A DNA stretch of 64,000 bases, from contig NZ_NFKS01000002.1 in NCBI RefSeq assembly GCF_002160515.1, forward strand, positions 116,808-180,807, given 5' to 3'. The notes below the pieces were generated by a model. That model saw nothing but the letters and a program-made list of their open reading frames with translations. It was not told the DNA's origin and searched no databases. Shown one piece after another: positions 14,403 to 23,858 of this stretch. This stretch comes from Anaeromassilibacillus sp. An172 (GTDB lineage Bacteria; Bacillota; Clostridia; Oscillospirales; Acutalibacteraceae). Both the position numbers and the translations under genes were made by a program. How positions within the stretch are numbered: the stretch's first letter is position 1; each line of letters begins with the position of its first letter.

Positions 14403-15679
14403 AAATGAAAATAGAAGAAATAGTGTCACCGGCGCTGTCCGAAAAATACTATAAAACAACCCATAAATCGGGACTTGATATATATGTGTTCCCTAAAGAG
14501 GGATACAGAAGCACCTATGCCATATTCGGCACAAAGTATGGAAGCGTCAATAGATGCTTCAGCGTTGACGGAGGAGAAAAGGTAACCGTTCCCGACGGTA
14601 TAGCCCATTATCTTGAGCATAAGCTTTTTGAAAGCGAGGATGGAGACGCTTTTGCAAGATACGCAAAAACAGGCGCAAACGCCAACGCCTATACAAGCTT
14701 TAGTAAGACCTGTTATCTTTTCTCATGCTCCGATAATTTTGAGGACAGCCTGAGAATACTTTTGGATTTTGTAACATCACCTTACTTTACACCTCAGACA
14801 GTTCAGAAAGAGCAGGGCATAATCGGACAGGAAATAAAAATGTACGACGACAGCCCGGACTGGCGTGTAATGTTCAATATGCTTGAGGCTATGTACGAAA
14901 AGCACCCGGTAAAAATTGATATAGCCGGAACAGTGGAGTCAATTTCCCACATAACAGCGGATTTACTTTATCAGTGCTACAACACTTTCTATAATCTCAG
15001 CAACATGGCTCTTTGCGTTGCAGGAAACGCAGACATGGAAACAGTTTTGAAAATCGCCGACGAGGTTTTAAAGGAGCAGAAGCCTAAAAAGGTTGAATCC
15101 TTCTTTGAGCCTGAAAGCGAGGGAGTTTCCAAAGATTATGTGGAGCAGGAATTCCCTGTAGCAGTCCCACTCTTTAATTTGGGATTTAAGGAAAACGGAA
15201 GCAAAAAGCTTTCAGATGAAGAAGCGGCTTTAAATGAAATTGTAATGACAATGCTTTTTTCCTCTACCGGCAAGCTTTACACCCGGCTTCTTGACGCCGG
15301 ACTTATAAACTCCTCATTCTGCTATGAATTCAGCGAGGGTCCTGGATATGCGGTTTCAATTCTTTCCGGAGAATCCCGTGAGCCTGAAAAAGTGGCAAAG
15401 ATGATTAAAGACTATATTGAAAAGGTCAAGAGAGATGGTTTTGAAGAGGAAGATTTTGAAATAGCAAAGAAAACCGTTTACGGTGATTTAATAGGTTCCT
15501 TTAATTCACCTTCATTTATAGGAAACGCCCTTATGGACTGTGCATTGTTCGGAGGAAACCTCTTTAACTATGCCAACGCTGTGGCCAATGCCGATATGGA
15601 CGGAGCTAAAAAACGCCTTGACAATATGCTTATGACAGACAGAAGCGTGCTGTCAGTGATTGTGCCTCAGAAGCAGTAA
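14399..15679 (+). CDS. yfmH: M16-family zinc peptidase YfmH
   Basis: 426 residues. The zinc-binding motif is His70-Tyr-Leu-Glu73-His74 within GIAHYLEHKLFE, followed by the ANAYTSFSKTCYLFSC strand; the distal Glu lies in the QKEQGIIGQEIKMYDD helix. It would cleave peptides or process a small substrate in the cytoplasm together with YfmF, its gene neighbour. Ribosome-binding and start lie inside the end of yfmF. Named for association with EF-P modification in Bacilli; whether that holds here is unknown. Confidence 0.88.
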   Translation: MKMKIEEIVSPALSEKYYKTTHKSGLDIYVFPKEGYRSTYAIFGTKYGSVNRCFSVDGGEKVTVPDGIAHYLEHKLFESEDGDAFARYAKTGANANAYTSFSKTCYLFSCSDNFEDSLRILLDFVTSPYFTPQTVQKEQGIIGQEIKMYDDSPDWRVMFNMLEAMYEKHPVKIDIAGTVESISHITADLLYQCYNTFYNLSNMALCVAGNADMETVLKIADEVLKEQKPKKVESFFEPESEGVSKDYVEQEFPVAVPLFNLGFKENGSKKLSDEEAALNEIVMTMLFSSTGKLYTRLLDAGLINSSFCYEFSEGPGYAVSILSGESREPEKVAKMIKDYIEKVKRDGFEEEDFEIAKKTVYGDLIGSFNSPSFIGNALMDCALFGGNLFNYANAVANADMDGAKKRLDNMLMTDRSVLSVIVPQKQ

Positions 15680-15717
15680 TTTTAAAGGGTTGAATTAAGG
15701 GAATGGACGGTGACTCT

Positions 15718-16554
15718 ATGTACAATGTTAGTTTTCCGGGTTTTGGATGGGAATTTACAATAAATCCGGTTGCCTTTCAGATAGGCGATTATAAAATATA
15801 CTGGTATGGAATTATAATTGCAGTAGGAATGGTTCTTGCAATGCTGTATGCCTTTAAGACGGCGGACAGATTTGAAATAAACAAAGACAAGCTTTTTAAC
15901 TGCGTAATAGTTGGACTTGTTTTCGGTGTAATCGGAGCAAGACTTTACTATGTGTTTTTTGAATGGGACAGATACGCAGGAGACCTGCTGAAAATTATTC
16001 AGATACACGACGGAGGCTTGGCAATATACGGGGGCATAATCGGAGCACTTGCCTCGGGATGCCTGGTTGCAAAACTTCAAAAACAAAAAATAATGAATAT
16101 ATTGGATTTAGTGGCTTTAGGTTTTCTCATAGGACAGGGAATAGGCCGCTGGGGTAACTTTATGAATCAGGAAGCTTTCGGAACTCCTACAGACCTGCCT
16201 TGGAGAATGGTAAGCGAGAACACCGGAGGAGTGGGAGTTCATCCATGTTTCCTGTACGAGTCAATCTGGTGCTTGCTGGGATTTGTGATTTTGCATTTTG
16301 TCAGCAAAAAATTCTACAAATATCACGGACAGATTTTCTTCATGTATATGGTTTGGTACGGATTTGAAAGAATGATTGTAGAGGGCTTGAGAACAGACAG
16401 CCTTTACATGCATTTTTCAATTTTCGGATACACACCAAGAGTTTCACAGGTGTTGTCCTTTGCAATAATGGTTTTGGGAATTATCCTGTTGATTGTATTT
16501 GGTTTAAGAAATAAGAACAAACTGAAAGGAGCGCATTTAAAATGTCAAGAATAA
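15718..16554 (+). CDS. lgt: Prolipoprotein diacylglyceryl transferase
   Basis: 278 residues; ATG 15718 is preferred because GGTGA lies 5 nt upstream, while ATG 15703 has the purine run directly against it. Seven membrane segments are visible, with the Lgt signature GRWGNFMNQEAFG, the HDGGLAIYGG loop and GARLYYVFF. It transfers diacylglycerol from phosphatidylglycerol to the lipobox Cys of prelipoproteins, for example the SGNH and DUF4358 lipoproteins encoded later in this window. It overlaps folD by 13 nt. Confidence 0.95.
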   Translation: MYNVSFPGFGWEFTINPVAFQIGDYKIYWYGIIIAVGMVLAMLYAFKTADRFEINKDKLFNCVIVGLVFGVIGARLYYVFFEWDRYAGDLLKIIQIHDGGLAIYGGIIGALASGCLVAKLQKQKIMNILDLVALGFLIGQGIGRWGNFMNQEAFGTPTDLPWRMVSENTGGVGVHPCFLYESIWCLLGFVILHFVSKKFYKYHGQIFFMYMVWYGFERMIVEGLRTDSLYMHFSIFGYTPRVSQVLSFAIMVLGIILLIVFGLRNKNKLKGAHLKCQE

Positions 16555-17399
16555 TAGACGGCAAGCTGGTTTCTGCAAAGGTAAGAGCCAATGTTGCCAA
16601 AGAAACAGAAGAACTCAAGGAAAAGGGTGTAAGCGTAGGACTTGCGGTTGTAATTGTGGGAAATGACCCTGCTTCCAGAGTTTATGTAAACAATAAGAAA
16701 AAGGCCTGTGCAGAGGTTGGCTTTATTTCAAGAGAATATGCGCTTCCTGAGGAAACAACACAGCAGGAGCTTTTAGACCTTGTAAATGAGCTTAACAACG
16801 ACAAGGAAATAAACGGAATTTTGGTTCAGCTTCCTTTGCCGAAGCATTTGGATGAAAAGCAGGTTATAGAGGCTATAAGTCCGTTAAAAGACGTTGACGC
16901 CTTTAATGCGGTAAACGTGGGTAAAATTATGATAGGCGATTACGATTTTCTCCCATGTACTCCGGCAGGCGTTATGGAAATGCTCAAGGAATACGACATC
17001 GACCCGAAATCTAAAAACTGTGTGGTTATCGGAAGAAGCAATATTGTGGGCAAGCCTATGGCAATGCTTTTGCTCCATAAGCACGGAACAGTTACAATCT
17101 GCCACAGCAGAACAGTAAACCTCAAGGAAATCTGCGCAAAGGCTGACATTCTCGTTGCAGCTATAGGAAAGGCTAAATTTGTAACAGCGGATATGGTAAA
17201 AGAGGGAGCTGTAGTAATCGATGTTGGCATGAACCGTGACGAAAACGGCAAGCTCTGCGGAGATGTAGACTTTGAAAATGTAAAGGATAAAGCGGAAGCT
17301 ATTACACCTGTTCCGGGCGGAGTAGGTCCTATGACAATAGCTATGCTTATGAAAAATACTCTGAAAGCCGCAAAGCTTCAGAACGGAATTGAAGAATAA
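16542..17399 (+). CDS. folD: Methylenetetrahydrofolate dehydrogenase/cyclohydrolase
   Basis: 285 residues, full length. Key segments are YVNNKKKACAEVG with the catalytic Lys, ILVQLPLPKHL, PCTPAGVMEML, the Rossmann segment VVIGRSNIVGKPMAMLL and the C-terminal TPVPGGVGPMTIAMLM. It interconverts 5,10-methylene-THF, methenyl-THF and 10-formyl-THF for one-carbon metabolism and purine synthesis. Start overlaps the end of lgt and has AAAGGAGC upstream, so the two are translationally coupled. Confidence 0.96.
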   Translation: MSRIIDGKLVSAKVRANVAKETEELKEKGVSVGLAVVIVGNDPASRVYVNNKKKACAEVGFISREYALPEETTQQELLDLVNELNNDKEINGILVQLPLPKHLDEKQVIEAISPLKDVDAFNAVNVGKIMIGDYDFLPCTPAGVMEMLKEYDIDPKSKNCVVIGRSNIVGKPMAMLLLHKHGTVTICHSRTVNLKEICAKADILVAAIGKAKFVTADMVKEGAVVIDVGMNRDENGKLCGDVDFENVKDKAEAITPVPGGVGPMTIAMLMKNTLKAAKLQNGIEE

Positions 17400-17425
17400 A
17401 AAATATTAAAAAATGAGGGCTTGAA

Positions 17426-19660
17426 ATGAAAAGACCGTTGGCGTGTTTGGGAATAACCTATCTTGCTGTTATAGCCACGGCTTTTTATGTCAAGTCCTCT
17501 TTGTTTTTGTGGGCGGTTTTGATTTTCGCCATTTGTTTTGCAATCGCCCTGACAGTCAAACTCCTTTTGAAGAAAAGGGTTAAAGTGCCTTTTGATAAAT
17601 TTATGGTGTGCCTTGCCATGCTTTTGGGCGTTATCTCCTATACAGTGCATACGGATTGTTATTTTGTTCCTTTAAGGGAGAAGTACGGCGATACAGATTG
17701 TTATGTAACCGCAAGGGTATGTGAAAAGCCGGAATACAAATATGAAAGATATTATTACACCCTGGAAACTTTGACAATCGATGATGAAGAGGTCAGCGCA
17801 GGAGTGATTTTAAGCTGTCCCCTTTACATAGACGCAGACATCGGAGATATAATATCAACGGATATGACCCTTTTAAACACTGACAACAGCTACTATATCT
17901 CAAATGGAATAAATTTCACAGTTAAGGCTGAAACAAATTTCGGAATAGAAGTTGAAAAGTTTACAGGCTTTTCCCTTTACAAGCTTTCGTCACAGATAAG
18001 GGAAAGTATTTCCCATATTTTCGACAATGGAATGACCGAGGAAAATTCCTCTTTTTTCAAAGCTCTTGTTTTAGGGGATAAATCACAGATGCCGGAATAC
18101 ACAATAGAAAGCTTCAGAAAATCCGGTGTTTCCCATTTTATTGTTGTGTCCGGTCTTCATATGTCTGTGGTGGGAATGTGTTTTCTCTTTATACTGAGAA
18201 AGCTTTTGAAAAATAAGTTCCTGTATGTGTTCGGTTCATGCGCGGTGATAGTCCTTTACATGGGAATTACGGGATTTTCACCGTCGGTAGTCCGTGCAGG
18301 CGTTATGTTTATAGTTTACGTAATCGGTATGCTGTTTAACCGTAAACCGGACTCTTTTTCGTCTTTGGGTTTGGCGGTTCTCATACTGACAGCTGCAAAC
18401 CCATATGCCGGAGGAAATATAGGACTTCTTTTGTCGGTTACGGCGACCTTGGGTATTTTGCTTTGGAACGGAAGAATAAACGCTTTTCTAAAAGGCGGTT
18501 GGTTTGAGGTTATAAAGGAAAAGAAATTTATCGGAAGTTTTACAGATATAGTTTTGTCCTGTGTTTCCGTATCTCTAAGCGCCACAATAGGCGTACTGCC
18601 TTTGCAGGTTTGGTTCTTTCAGGAGATATCATTGGTGGGAATTGTTACAAACCTTTTGATAGTTCCTCTTTCTTCACCTATCATAATCTGCGCTTTGCTT
18701 TTTGTCTTGTTTGCGGTGCTTTCGGGATTTGCCGGATTTTTTGTATACATTTCAGCAGCTTTCGGATTTATAAGTCAGATACTTTCCGGCTATGTGCTGA
18801 ATACAGTTAAATTCCTGGGCGAGCTTCCTTTCAGCAAGATAGACGTTAAAGATAATTTTTATATCTTCTGGGTAATAATAACTGTGGCTATGTTTGCAGT
18901 CGGCGGACGCTTCAAGAAAAAATTTGGCTCGGTTTTGCCCATTGTGACCGCAAGCTTTACAATTTTGGTTGCGTGTATTCTTGCAGGAAACCTGTGGGGT
19001 ATTGGAACCATGAAGCTCCACGTTTTAAGAAACGGGGGAGGAAACACAGTACTGCTTACCATAGACAACAAAAGTGCCATGCTTTCCACTGCCGGAAAAT
19101 ACAACTTCGATGACGAGGTTATCAGCTATATAGAAAGCACGGTAAAGGGAAAACTCAGCTTTCTGGCGGTAACTGAGAACTATAAAAATTCCGGCATATA
19201 TGCAGATGAACTTTTGCAGGAGATAGGCGCAGAAAACGTGCTTTTCTATCACAACGAAAAGACCGACGAGGAAACAATAAACGCAATAGATGAAAACGGA
19301 AATGTGACCTATTTACAGCAGGATACAGGAGAAGCGACTCTCTGGAACAAAGCAATTATCAAATACATAAAAGAGGGCAACGGTTTCTATCAGTATGTGA
19401 GGATTTCCGAGGGCTACAGCCTTTTGATAATTCCCAAAATGGCAGATATTGAAAATCTTCCTGAGGAATACAGATATGCCGACATCATTGTGGGCGGCGG
19501 AAATATTAAAAATTCTCAGCTTTTAAGCTGTATGATTTTTGTGGACACAAGCGACGATGACTATAAAGGAACAAACCTGATAAACTACGATTTTACGGCG
19601 AAAACAAAGGATGAAAACGTGGTTTTAAATATGTCCAGGAAAAATGAAAAAAGCCATTGA
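17426..19660 (+). CDS. comEC: ComEC/Rec2-type DNA uptake channel protein
   Basis: 744 residues with an N-terminal DUF4131-like region, the competence core (ALVLGDKSQMPEYTIESFRKSGVSHFIVVSGLHMSVVG) and about ten membrane segments. ComEC carries single-stranded DNA across the membrane during transformation. The C-terminal region from LHVLRNGGGNTVLL resembles the metallo-beta-lactamase domain but lacks the usual TH-x-H-x-DH metal motif (the equivalent stretch reads LSFLAVTENYKNSG), so nuclease activity is doubtful. Last gene of the yfmF operon; the L21 promoter lies inside its 3' end. Confidence 0.9.
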   Translation: MKRPLACLGITYLAVIATAFYVKSSLFLWAVLIFAICFAIALTVKLLLKKRVKVPFDKFMVCLAMLLGVISYTVHTDCYFVPLREKYGDTDCYVTARVCEKPEYKYERYYYTLETLTIDDEEVSAGVILSCPLYIDADIGDIISTDMTLLNTDNSYYISNGINFTVKAETNFGIEVEKFTGFSLYKLSSQIRESISHIFDNGMTEENSSFFKALVLGDKSQMPEYTIESFRKSGVSHFIVVSGLHMSVVGMCFLFILRKLLKNKFLYVFGSCAVIVLYMGITGFSPSVVRAGVMFIVYVIGMLFNRKPDSFSSLGLAVLILTAANPYAGGNIGLLLSVTATLGILLWNGRINAFLKGGWFEVIKEKKFIGSFTDIVLSCVSVSLSATIGVLPLQVWFFQEISLVGIVTNLLIVPLSSPIIICALLFVLFAVLSGFAGFFVYISAAFGFISQILSGYVLNTVKFLGELPFSKIDVKDNFYIFWVIITVAMFAVGGRFKKKFGSVLPIVTASFTILVACILAGNLWGIGTMKLHVLRNGGGNTVLLTIDNKSAMLSTAGKYNFDDEVISYIESTVKGKLSFLAVTENYKNSGIYADELLQEIGAENVLFYHNEKTDEETINAIDENGNVTYLQQDTGEATLWNKAIIKYIKEGNGFYQYVRISEGYSLLIIPKMADIENLPEEYRYADIIVGGGNIKNSQLLSCMIFVDTSDDDYKGTNLINYDFTAKTKDENVVLNMSRKNEKSH

Positions 19661-19686
19661 CAATCAGCCTTTTGTTATGGTATAGT
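19657..19686 (+). promoter_or_regulatory. Promoter of the L21-Prp-L27 operon
   Basis: TTGACA at 19657-19662 and TATAGT at 19681-19686, spacer 18 bp. It overlaps the last codons of comEC. Confidence 0.65.
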
Positions 19687-19691
19687 ATATA

Positions 19692-19766
19692 AGCCGCATA
19701 TTGTGGGCTTAGAAGAGGTATGCCCCGCCCACGGTAGCGAGTCTGAATAAAGGAATGGTACTTAAA
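19692..19766 (+). ncRNA. Ribosomal L21 leader
   Basis: The 5' untranslated region between promoter and rplU contains a GTGGGC (19703-19708) / GCCCAC (19727-19732) stem and resembles the Firmicute L21 leader, a structured autoregulatory RNA before rplU. Family assignment is from memory of its general form and position. Confidence 0.6.
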
Positions 19767-19768
19767 TT

Positions 19769-20077
19769 ATGTACGCAGTTATCGAAACAGGCGGCAAGCA
19801 GTACAAAGTAGAGAACGGCAGCGTTATCTTCGTTGAAAAGCTTGCAGCAGAGGAAAATGCAACAGTTGATTTCAAAGTTGTAGCTCTTGGTTCTGACGAC
19901 GGTATTAAGGTTGGCGCTCCTTATGTTGAGGGTGCAACAGTTACAGGCACAGTTCTCAAGAACGGTAAGGGCAAGAAAATCAATGTTATGACCTACAAGC
20001 CAAAGAAGGGCGAGAAGAGAAAAATGGGTCACAGACAGCCTTACACAAAGGTTGAGATTAACTCAATCAACGGCTGA
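19769..20077 (+). CDS. rplU: 50S ribosomal protein L21
   Basis: 102 residues, full length, starting [14 protein letters not shown] and ending with the conserved [18 protein letters not shown] segment. It binds 23S rRNA in the large subunit. It is followed after 2 nt by prp and then rpmA, the standard Firmicute order, all from the promoter at 19657 behind the L21 leader. Confidence 0.97.
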   Translation: MYAVIETGGKQYKVENGSVIFVEKLAAEENATVDFKVVALGSDDGIKVGAPYVEGATVTGTVLKNGKGKKINVMTYKPKKGEKRKMGHRQPYTKVEINSING

Positions 20078-20079
20078 TT

Positions 20080-20400
20080 ATGATTGCAGCGGAGTTTAAA
20101 CAAAGAAAAGGCACGGGCATTGTGGAGTTTTCCATAAAAGGTCATTCCGGCTACAGTGAAAGCGGAAGCGACATTGTCTGCGCAGCGGTGAGTTCAGCGG
20201 CTTATATGGCTGCAAACACTATAACCGATGTAATCGGCGCAAAGCCTGAGATTGATTTGTCCGATGGTTTTCTTGTTTTAAAACTGAGTTTGCAGGACGC
20301 TTTAAAGTGTTCGGTGATAACCGAGGGTTTAAAGCTCCATGTGCTGGCTCTTTCAGAGCAGTATCAAAATTTCATTAAAGTTAAAATTTCGGAGGTGTAA
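20080..20400 (+). CDS. prp: Ribosomal-processing cysteine protease Prp
   Basis: 106 residues. The catalytic dyad is visible as His22 in GHSGY and Cys34 in [11 protein letters not shown], and the length matches the family (YsxB). Prp removes the N-terminal extension of ribosomal protein L27 in Firmicutes; its substrate is encoded by the next gene and carries the expected cleavage site. It lies 2 nt after rplU. Confidence 0.95.
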   Translation: MIAAEFKQRKGTGIVEFSIKGHSGYSESGSDIVCAAVSSAAYMAANTITDVIGAKPEIDLSDGFLVLKLSLQDALKCSVITEGLKLHVLALSEQYQNFIKVKISEV

Positions 20401-20404
20401 GGTA

Positions 20405-20689
20405 ATGTTGAAGATAAATATCCAGTTGTTCGCTCATAAAAAAGGTATGGGTTCTACAAAGAACGGCCGTGACAGTGAGTCAAAGCGTCTTGGCGTTAAG
20501 CGTGCAGACGGTCAGCACGTTCTTGCAGGAAATATCCTTGTTAAGCAGAGAGGCACACACATTCACCCGGGTGTGAATGTTGGCAGAGGTTCTGACGATT
20601 CTCTCTTTGCTAAGGTTGACGGCGTTGTTCGTTTCGAGCGTGTAGGCAAGGACAGAAAGCGTGCAAGCGTTTATCCTGTTGAGCAGTAA
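20405..20689 (+). CDS. rpmA: 50S ribosomal protein L27 with Prp-cleavable extension
   Basis: 94 residues from ATG 20405, preceded by GGAGGTGTAAGG. The N-terminus [14 protein letters not shown] carries the Firmicute extension; Prp should cut between Phe9 and Ala10 to expose the mature AHKKG end that reaches the peptidyl-transferase centre. The core ([19 protein letters not shown]) is fully conserved. Longer upstream in-frame starts lie within prp and are not used. A terminator follows. Confidence 0.97.
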   Translation: MLKINIQLFAHKKGMGSTKNGRDSESKRLGVKRADGQHVLAGNILVKQRGTHIHPGVNVGRGSDDSLFAKVDGVVRFERVGKDRKRASVYPVEQ

Positions 20690-20710
20690 TTTATTAACAC
20701 AAAACCTTTG

Positions 20711-20742
20711 GGGCGGATATAATTTATCCGCCCTTATTGTTT
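20711..20742 (+). terminator. Terminator after rpmA
   Basis: A 9-bp GC-rich stem (20711-20719 with 20725-20733) followed by TTATTGTTT. Confidence 0.7.
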
Positions 20743-20771
20743 AACCTTTTATCCCTTTAATAAGTGATAAG

Positions 20772-21077
20772 ATGAAAGAATTTAATAACAGAAATAAAAA
20801 AGACAATAATAAAAAGTATTGGTACTTTCCTTTTTTCAGCGCAAAGTTCCCCACACAGAAAGTCAAAGCCTCGGTTGGCAACATTTGGTGGTCACTTTCC
20901 GTTATAGCCGTGGTTTTTGTCTGGTGTTTCCATGCGGTGAAAGAGCAAAACTGGCTTTTTCTTGTACTTGGAATATGCGGAGGAGCTGCAGCTGAATTTT
21001 TCCTCATAAGAGATTTTGTGAGAACACGTAAATCCGAAAAGGAAGATAAAAACCCTGACAAAAAAGAAATAAAATAG
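20772..21077 (+). CDS. Small two-helix membrane protein, unknown
   Basis: 101 residues: a basic N-terminus, two hydrophobic segments (WWSLSVIAVVFVWCFHAV and FLVLGICGGAAAEFFLI) and a highly charged C-terminal tail. Probably inserted in the cytoplasmic membrane with both ends inside. No family recognised. It lies alone between the L27 terminator and obgE, in the same direction. Confidence 0.6.
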   Translation: MKEFNNRNKKDNNKKYWYFPFFSAKFPTQKVKASVGNIWWSLSVIAVVFVWCFHAVKEQNWLFLVLGICGGAAAEFFLIRDFVRTRKSEKEDKNPDKKEIK

Positions 21078-21156
21078 AGTTTATATAAATGATTTAGAAA
21101 TATTTTGCATGTAAGCAAGATAATATTAAAGGATTTTTTGCCTTTGGGAGGTATAT

Positions 21157-22428
21157 ATGTTTGTAGATGTAGCAAAAATTAAAATTAAGGCAGGCGACGG
21201 CGGAGACGGCGCTGTGTCTTTTCACAGAGAAAAATATATTGCTTCCGGCGGCCCTGACGGCGGAGACGGCGGCAAGGGCGGCAATATAGTTTTTGTAGCC
21301 GACAGCAACCTTTCCACCCTAGCTGATTTCAGATACAAAAGAAAATATCTGGCACAAAAGGGTGAAAACGGAAAAGCGGCACGCAGAAACGGAAAAAATG
21401 CACCGGACCTTATTATACATGTGCCTATAGGAACGCTTGTTAAGGATGCGGAAACAGGCAGACTTATGGCTGACGTTTCCACAAAAGAGCCTGTAGTTGT
21501 GGCAAGAGGCGGAAAAGGCGGCTGGGGAAATACCCATTTCGCAACTCCGACAAGACAAACTCCACGTTTTGCAAAGCCTGGACTTCCGGGCGAAGAGTTC
21601 GACGTTCAGCTTGAGCTGAAGCTTTTGGCTGACGTTGGCTTGGTCGGTTTTCCAAATGTAGGAAAATCAACACTTGTTTCCGTTGTTTCTCAGGCAAAGC
21701 CGGTTATAGCCAACTACCACTTTACCACAATAACACCTGTTCTGGGAGTTGTTTCAATGGGCGAGGGAAGCTCATTTGTAATGGCTGATATTCCGGGTCT
21801 TATCGAAGGCGCATGGGAAGGCACAGGACTGGGACACCAGTTTTTAAGACATGTTGAAAGATGCAGACTGCTTGTTCATATTGTGGATATTTCCGGCAGT
21901 GAGGGAAGAGACCCTATTGAGGATTTTGAAATAATAAACAGAGAGCTTGAAAAGTTTAACCCGGAGCTTGCCAAACGTCCAATGCTTGTAGCCGGAAACA
22001 AATGCGACCTTGCAACAGATGAACAAATAGAGAATTTTAAAAACTACGTCGAGGAAAAAGGTTACATGTTCTTTCCAATTATGGCGGCTATCAGATATGA
22101 TGTTGATCCTCTTCTCAATAAAATTCAGGAGATGCTCTCAAAGCTTCCGCCTATAGCGGTTTACGAGGCAGAGCCTGTGCCGGTTGTTGCGGCAGAAAAT
22201 GTCGGCAGACACGATGTTAAAATCACCGTACACGACGGTATTTATTTTGTTGAGGGTAAATGGCTTCTCAATGTCATTAAGTCCGTAAACTTTGACGATT
22301 ACGAAAGCCTTAACTATTTCCAGAAAGTTCTCATAAACAGCGGCGTTATCGACGCTCTCCGTGAGGCTGGAATAAACGAAGGCGATACGGTTTCAATCTA
22401 TGATTTGGAATTTGATTTCGTTGAGTAA
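21157..22428 (+). CDS. obgE: GTPase ObgE (Obg/CgtA) with OCT domain
   Basis: 423 residues. The Gly-rich Obg fold is at residues 1-158 (AGDGGDGAVSFHREKY, GGPDGGDGGKGG). The G domain has GFPNVGKS (G1), the TTITP switch, DIPGLIEGA (G3) and NKCD (G4). The last 70 residues (HDVKITVHDGIYFVEGKWLLN) form the OCT domain seen in Firmicute Obg proteins. Obg acts in 50S assembly and stress control. ATG has GGGAGG upstream, and mrnC follows after 29 nt. Confidence 0.96.
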   Translation: MFVDVAKIKIKAGDGGDGAVSFHREKYIASGGPDGGDGGKGGNIVFVADSNLSTLADFRYKRKYLAQKGENGKAARRNGKNAPDLIIHVPIGTLVKDAETGRLMADVSTKEPVVVARGGKGGWGNTHFATPTRQTPRFAKPGLPGEEFDVQLELKLLADVGLVGFPNVGKSTLVSVVSQAKPVIANYHFTTITPVLGVVSMGEGSSFVMADIPGLIEGAWEGTGLGHQFLRHVERCRLLVHIVDISGSEGRDPIEDFEIINRELEKFNPELAKRPMLVAGNKCDLATDEQIENFKNYVEEKGYMFFPIMAAIRYDVDPLLNKIQEMLSKLPPIAVYEAEPVPVVAAENVGRHDVKITVHDGIYFVEGKWLLNVIKSVNFDDYESLNYFQKVLINSGVIDALREAGINEGDTVSIYDLEFDFVE

Positions 22429-22457
22429 TAGGGATTTAGACGCAAAGAGGAGAAAAG

Positions 22458-22865
22458 ATGGAGAAGTTTATAGATAAGGAATGTCGTGCAAAGTCTGTAT
22501 CTCCTTTGACCCTTGCTTTTTTGGGTGACGGGGTTTACGACTTGCTTATTCGTGATTTTCTTGTTACACAGGCAAACAGACCGGTTGGAGAGCTTAACAG
22601 GCTTAAAATTTCGGTGGTATGCTGTCAGGCTCAGTCAAAGGCTATGAAAAAGCTTTTGGATGCGGATTTCCTGACGGAAGAGGAAATGTCAGTGTACAAG
22701 CGTGGAAGAAATTCCACAGTGAATAATGTTCCGAAAAATTCCAGCGCTGCCGATTATCACAGCGCAACAGGCTTTGAAGCCTTGCTTGGATTTTTGTATC
22801 TTCAAAATAAAATAGACAGGATAACTGAAATATTCGATTTTGCCGTAAAGGAAGAACTTCTTTAA
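22458..22865 (+). CDS. mrnC: Mini-ribonuclease III
   Basis: 135 residues, an RNase III catalytic domain without a double-stranded RNA-binding domain. The signature reads TLAFLGDGVYDLLIRDFL, with a second conserved patch in TGFEALLGFLYL. Mini-III trims 23S rRNA precursors in Bacillus, acting with L3; a similar role is expected. The ATG has AGAGGAG upstream and it is probably co-transcribed with obgE. Confidence 0.93.
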   Translation: MEKFIDKECRAKSVSPLTLAFLGDGVYDLLIRDFLVTQANRPVGELNRLKISVVCCQAQSKAMKKLLDADFLTEEEMSVYKRGRNSTVNNVPKNSSAADYHSATGFEALLGFLYLQNKIDRITEIFDFAVKEELL

Positions 22866-22880
22866 AAGGAGGTTTGTTTT

Positions 22881-23741
22881 ATGACAAAGAAAAGGTTTTT
22901 TCACGATATTACAGATTGGACAACCATAATTTTCGGAAGTCTTATTTATGCGGTGGCAGTAAGTTGTTTTACAGCTCCAAATAATATAGCCCAGGGCGGA
23001 CTGACCGGTGTGTCGATTATGCTTAATTTCGTATTCAACACACCTATAGGTATAACAACAATGATTATGAATATACCTCTGCTTATATGGGGACTTGTCG
23101 AAAACGGTAAAAGCTACCTTGCAAAAACTGTGGTGGCCATAGTGGTGTCATCTGTGGCGATTGATGTTATTTCATCATTTACTACAGGTTATCACGGCGA
23201 AAAGCTGCTGGCGGCCATGTTCGGAGGAATATTAAGCGGCTGTGGTTTGGGTCTGATTTTCTATCGTGGCGGTTCAACCGGCGGTGTGGATATTGTAGCT
23301 CAGAATATTCACAAGCATCTTCCTTTTCTTTCTGTAGGCAAACTGATATTACTGGCAGACGCTCTTATAATTTTTGCCACAATACCTGTTTACGGCGGAA
23401 TAGAGAGCGCAATGTACACATCAATTTCTATTTTCCTTAGCGTTAAGGTTATAGATACGGTTACAAAGGGTTTTGCCAGGGACAACGGAAAGCTTATGTT
23501 TATCATAACCTCAAAGTATGCTGAGATAACCAAAGAGATAATCGAAAATGTAGAGAGAAGTGTAACTGTTATTGACGGTAAGGGAGGATATACAGGGGAC
23601 GATAAAAAGGTTGTTTTGTGCGCATTAAGACCACGTCAGGTTTATAAGGTGAGAAGAATAGCCGAAAACATCGACCGCATGTCCTTTATAGTTGTAACCG
23701 ATGCGGAAAATATAATGGGCAAAGGTTTCAGAAACAGATAA
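22881..23741 (+). CDS. YitT-family membrane protein
   Basis: 286 residues with five or six N-terminal membrane segments (DUF161, for example GSLIYAVAVSCFTAPNNIAQGGLTG) and a cytoplasmic DUF2179 domain at the end (ERSVTVIDGKGGYTGDDKKVVLC, RIAENIDRMSFIVVTDAENIMGKGF). The family is widespread in Firmicutes and proposed to be transporters, but substrate is unknown. AAAGGAGG precedes the ATG, 15 nt after mrnC. A perfect terminator follows. Confidence 0.92.
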   Translation: MTKKRFFHDITDWTTIIFGSLIYAVAVSCFTAPNNIAQGGLTGVSIMLNFVFNTPIGITTMIMNIPLLIWGLVENGKSYLAKTVVAIVVSSVAIDVISSFTTGYHGEKLLAAMFGGILSGCGLGLIFYRGGSTGGVDIVAQNIHKHLPFLSVGKLILLADALIIFATIPVYGGIESAMYTSISIFLSVKVIDTVTKGFARDNGKLMFIITSKYAEITKEIIENVERSVTVIDGKGGYTGDDKKVVLCALRPRQVYKVRRIAENIDRMSFIVVTDAENIMGKGFRNR

Positions 23742-23751
23742 TTAAAATACT

Positions 23752-23790
23752 AAACGGGAATGTACTTTTAAATACATTCCCGTTTTTATA
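23752..23790 (+). terminator. Terminator after the YitT gene
   Basis: A 13-bp perfect stem (23752-23764 with 23773-23785), 8-nt loop, then TTATA. Confidence 0.85.
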
Positions 23791-23797
23791 TGTATAT

Positions 23798-23845
23798 TAA
23801 AAAATGTATGCAAAGCATATTTCCCCCAAAAAAGCATTGCATACA
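23798..23845 (-). terminator. Terminator of the BlaI-type gene
   Basis: Arms 23805-23816 and 23834-23845 pair over 11 of 12 positions. On the minus strand a run of six T follows. It lies 13 nt past the blaI-like stop. Confidence 0.7.
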
Positions 23846-23858
23846 AGTGAGAAGAATA

